Source: Sphingomonas sp. MA1305
GTDB taxonomy: Bacteria; Pseudomonadota; Alphaproteobacteria; Sphingomonadales; Sphingomonadaceae
Direction of reading: 5' to 3'
Assembly (NCBI RefSeq): GCF_016107325.1
Contig: NZ_RCVT01000001.1
Location: forward strand, 372,001-436,000
DNA length: 64,000 bases
Part shown: positions 61,172-64,000 of the stretch, piece after piece
Layout: each line of letters opens with the position of its first letter
How positions within the stretch are numbered: position 1 is the stretch's first letter
Translations under genes and position numbers: made by a program
Notes under the pieces: generated by a model
What the model saw: only the letters and a program-made list of their open reading frames with translations
Database searches by the model: none
What the model was told of the DNA's origin: nothing

Positions 61172-64000
61172 GGACGAGCACGTCCTGCGGCAGCGTCAGG
61201 GTCAGCGCGAACCGGTCGCTGGTGATCGCGCGGTCGAGCGTCGCGCCGAGCTGACGGGCCGAGGTGTCGACCAGCAGCGTGCCGAAGCCGCGGCCCGTGC
61301 CGACCGGCGCCGTGCTGCGGCGCTGCTCGCTCCAGTCCAAGACCAACCCCTTGTTCTCCATTCGCCAGCGCACCTCAAGCCGTCCCGCCGGTCCTGCCCC
61401 CAGCGCACCGTATTTCACCGAGTTGGTGGCCCATTCGTGCAGCATCAGCGCGAGCGGGGAGAGACAGTTCCGATCCACCAGAACGTCCGGACCGTCCATT
61501 ACGATCCCGGCATGATCGCGATAGGGGGCGAGCGTCGCGGTGACGAGGCCCTGCAGGTCGATCGCCTGCTGCTCGCCCGTCGGCGAGGCGAGCGAATGGG
61601 CGCGGCCCAGGGCGGAGATCCGCTCGCGGAGATCGTCGGCGAAGGTCCGCACGTCGTCGTGGCTGCGCGCGGCGGCGCCGACCATGCCGCCGACGATCGC
61701 GAACAGGTTCTTCACGCGGTGGTTCATCTCGCGCAGCATCAGCTCGCGCGTTTCCGCCACCGCATATTCGGGCGACACGTCGATCGACACGCCGATCAGG
61801 CGCGGCGGCGCGCTGCCCGCGATCAGCCGGCCGAAGCCCTTGAGCCAGCGCACCGTACCGTCGCCGTGACGGACGCGGAAGCTGGCCTCGAAGTCGCAGG
61901 CGCCGGTGGCGGCGCGGCGCAGCGATTCCTCCACCGCGCGGCGATCGTCGGGCTCGATCCGCGCCAGCAGCGGGTCGATCCGTCCCGCATCGGGACCGCT
62001 GACCGCGAACAGCGCCTGTTCGACGCCGTCGAGGATCGTCTCGCCGGTCTCCGGACAATATTCCCAGACGCCGATCCCGCCCGCCTTGATCGCGAGGTCG
62101 AGTCGCTCGCGCTCGGAGGCGAGCTGACGCTCCATGTCGAGCGCGTCGGTGATGTCGGTGAGCAGCAGGGTGGCGCCGTCAGTCGACCCCGATTGGGTGC
62201 GATAGGGCAGCACCCTGAGCGAGAAGACGCGTTCGCCGTCGCGGGTGGCGACCCGTCGCTGCAGCGGCCCGGCGCCGGCCGCGACGTTGCGCGCGTCGTC
62301 CAGATAGTCGGTCGTCTCCAGCCGGCTGGCGACATCGGTCAGCGGCCGGCCACGATCCGCCGCCTTGAGCGGGAAGATCGTCGTCGCCCCCTCGGTGAAG
62401 CTGCGGATGCGCAGCTCCGCATCGACGACGATCATCGCAAGATCGGTCGATTCGTAGAAATTCTTCAGGTCGGAATTGGCGACGGTGAGCTGGTCGACCT
62501 TGCTTTTCAGTTCGTCGTTGACGGTGGACAGCTCCTCGTTGGTCGACTGGAGCTCCTCGTTCATCGACATCATTTCTTCGTTGGAGCTCTTCAGCTCCTC
62601 GTTCGCCGTCTCCAGTTCCTCGACGGTCGAGCGCAGCCGATGCCGGGTCAGGCGCAGCTCGTCTTCCAACGCCTCGACATGGTCGTCACCCGATTCCATG
62701 TCGGTCAGGTCGTTGGCGTCGGCCGGTCGGAACGGTCCGCTCTCGCGGAAGACGAACAGCAAGGTGCCGTCGGACAGCGGCTCGCACACCACCTCGACCA
62801 TCTGCGTGCCGAACTCGCCGGTCACCGCGACGTCGCGCGCGACCAGTCGTTTGCGCTGGTCGCGCGCCTGGCGGAGCAGCGGGCCGAGCACGGTGCGCAG
62901 GCCGGGGCGGGCGAGGGTGATCGCGCTCGATCCGCCGGTTCGCGTCACCGGAAAGTCGAAATAGCGGCCGAGCTTGCCGAACGCCGACAGGATGCCGCCG
63001 TCCTGGTCGAGGATCAGGCTGGGCGGGGCATAGCGATCGACGATGCGGCGGATCGCCGCGCCTTCGTCGCCCATCAGGCTCGACCCGCCGCCGATGTCGC
63101 GCTCGCGCCGCGGCGTGCGCTGGCGCAGGCTGCCCGGCAGGTCGATCGGGTAGCTCGGCGCTCCCGGCGACCGCTCGAACAGGCGCGCATGCTGGTCGAG
63201 GACGGGAAAGAGATGTTCGAAGCGGCCGACGCTTTCCGACGGGCCGAGGAACAGGAAACCGCCGGGCCGCGCCGCGTAATGGAGCAGCGGCATGATCGAT
63301 TGCTGCAGCTGGTCGTCGAAATAGATCAGCAGGTTGCGACACGACAGCAGGTCGATGCGCGAGAACGGCGGATCCTTGACCAGGCTGTGGTTGGAAAACC
63401 GGATCATGTCGCGGATCGCCGGCGCCATGGTGAAGCGCTCGGCATGCGGCACGGTGTACCGCTCGCGCAGCGGCGGCGGGATGTCGGCCAGCGCCGAGGC
63501 GGGATAGGTGCCCTCGCGCGCGATCGCCAGCATCTGTTCGTCGATATCGGTGGCGAAGATCTGCACGGCGAGCGGCTGGCCGGTGGTCCGCGCGGCTTCC
63601 GCGAACAGCATCGCGATCGAATAGGCTTCCTCGCCGCTCGAACAGCCGGGAATCCAGACGCGCACGTCCTCGTCGGGGGCACGGTCGCGCAGCAGCGGTT
63701 CGATCGCGCGGCTGCGCAACACCTCGAAATATTCGGCGTCGCGGAAGAAGCGCGTGACGTTGATCAAGAGGTCGCGGAACAGCGCCTCGCATTCCTTGGC
63801 ATCGTTGCGGACGCGGTTGAGGTAGGCGCGCCCCGTCTCGATGCCGAGCACGTGCATGCGCCGCTCGACGCGGCGGACCAGCGTCGACCGCTTGTAGCCG
63901 GAGAAATCGTGGCCGACCGCGGTGCGCAACACCCGGCACAGATCGTCGACATGGTCGGCGACGACCCCCGCTTCCGCCTCGCCGGCCTCGCCGCCACGAC
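61164..64000 (-). CDS. CheR-PAS-HWE histidine kinase (N-terminus beyond window; probable CheB-CheR fusion)
   Basis: About 945 residues visible, open to the right edge. The order is: CheR methyltransferase domain (DFSGYKRSTLVRRVERRM, IPGCSSGEEAYSIAML, FATDIDEQMLAIAREG, SCRNLLIYFDDQLQ), a PAS-like domain, a coiled coil of repeated EELxSxNEE units, a PAS_10-type domain, a further PAS, and an HWE kinase (LMLREMNHRVKNLFAIVGGM with the phospho-His, ending in a GFGTLLVD ATP lid). The family usually has a CheB methylesterase upstream, expected outside the window. The HWE class often feeds single-domain regulators or PhyR-type stress signalling. Partner regulator overlaps its 3' end. Confidence 0.9.
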   Translation of the reverse strand, partial: RGGEAGEAEAGVVADHVDDLCRVLRTAVGHDFSGYKRSTLVRRVERRMHVLGIETGRAYLNRVRNDAKECEALFRDLLINVTRFFRDAEYFEVLRSRAIEPLLRDRAPDEDVRVWIPGCSSGEEAYSIAMLFAEAARTTGQPLAVQIFATDIDEQMLAIAREGTYPASALADIPPPLRERYTVPHAERFTMAPAIRDMIRFSNHSLVKDPPFSRIDLLSCRNLLIYFDDQLQQSIMPLLHYAARPGGFLFLGPSESVGRFEHLFPVLDQHARLFERSPGAPSYPIDLPGSLRQRTPRRERDIGGGSSLMGDEGAAIRRIVDRYAPPSLILDQDGGILSAFGKLGRYFDFPVTRTGGSSAITLARPGLRTVLGPLLRQARDQRKRLVARDVAVTGEFGTQMVEVVCEPLSDGTLLFVFRESGPFRPADANDLTDMESGDDHVEALEDELRLTRHRLRSTVEELETANEELKSSNEEMMSMNEELQSTNEELSTVNDELKSKVDQLTVANSDLKNFYESTDLAMIVVDAELRIRSFTEGATTIFPLKAADRGRPLTDVASRLETTDYLDDARNVAAGAGPLQRRVATRDGERVFSLRVLPYRTQSGSTDGATLLLTDITDALDMERQLASERERLDLAIKAGGIGVWEYCPETGETILDGVEQALFAVSGPDAGRIDPLLARIEPDDRRAVEESLRRAATGACDFEASFRVRHGDGTVRWLKGFGRLIAGSAPPRLIGVSIDVSPEYAVAETRELMLREMNHRVKNLFAIVGGMVGAAARSHDDVRTFADDLRERISALGRAHSLASPTGEQQAIDLQGLVTATLAPYRDHAGIVMDGPDVLVDRNCLSPLALMLHEWATNSVKYGALGAGPAGRLEVRWRMENKGLVLDWSEQRRSTAPVGTGRGFGTLLVDTSARQLGATLDRAITSDRFALTLTLPQDVLVRG

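Overview
The window is a high-GC, gene-dense stretch of a chromosome from an alphaproteobacterium, most likely a sphingomonad (Sphingomonas or a close relative). Three things support this. A ctrA gene carries a perfect TTAA-N7-TTAA CtrA box and a GANTC (CcrM) site in its promoter. The partial alkaline phosphatase is of the Sphingomonas single-domain, Thr-nucleophile type. There are also two very large TonB-dependent receptors and several small proteins typical of the group. No rRNA, phage, transposase, integrase or CRISPR array was seen. One tRNA (Pro-GGG) is present.

Layout. 1-3.6 kb: a partial secreted alkaline phosphatase, divergent from a DsbD-type thiol reductase. 3.7-7.9 kb: a translationally coupled trio (circularly permuted ATP-grasp, alpha-E protein, transglutaminase-like protein), followed by a SleB-type cell wall hydrolase. 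The transglutaminase-like member appears to lack its catalytic Cys. 7.9-10.6 kb: aspartate/glutamate leucyltransferase, a small exported protein with a clear terminator, and threonine ammonia-lyase. 10.7-15.8 kb: a TonB-dependent receptor divergent from two tandem Tat-exported ferritin-like proteins. 15.8-19.2 kb: a multiply frameshifted DUF3298-type gene, an exported amidohydrolase and a bestrophin-like channel. 19.3-20.4 kb: a chain of four small overlapping or closely packed genes, including a lone DUF2384 domain, behind an RNA hairpin that hides the first ribosome binding site. 20.5-31.7 kb: ctrA, an AI-2E-type exporter, LysR/wrbA, a VanY-type peptidase, a pseudouridine synthase, ArfB, free-methionine-sulfoxide reductase, an RcnB/glycine-zipper protein, a DUF389 membrane protein, an M28 peptidase and a universal stress protein. 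31.8-35.2 kb: pyruvate dehydrogenase E2 and E3 with a thioesterase between them. 35.3-42.1 kb: a membrane protein, DUF3140, PmbA/TldE, a CysQ-like phosphatase, a 48-residue membrane protein, a single-domain response regulator and a LytTR/LytS-type two-component pair. 42.2-51.2 kb: a 1103-residue TonB-dependent receptor, ligA, a Tat-exported SDR and recN.

51.25-53.9 kb is compositionally different. It is less GC-rich, holds six small unrecognised or poorly known genes, and carries five copies of a roughly 30-bp palindromic repeat, all in one orientation and two lying at stop codons. From 53.9 kb the housekeeping content resumes: bamD, manA, a glycosyltransferase, the yajC-secD-secF operon with an Mth938-like gene, tRNA-Pro, and a sensory pair made of a single-domain response regulator and a large CheR-PAS-HWE kinase that runs off the right edge.

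Cell-envelope functions dominate: BamD, SecDF-YajC, DsbD, SleB, VanY, TonB receptors and Tat-exported proteins. The best candidates for something undescribed are the ATP-grasp/alpha-E trio with a nucleophile-less transglutaminase fold, the small-gene chain with the SD-sequestering hairpin, and the repeat-studded low-GC island. All functional calls rest on motif recognition by eye; no database search was run.
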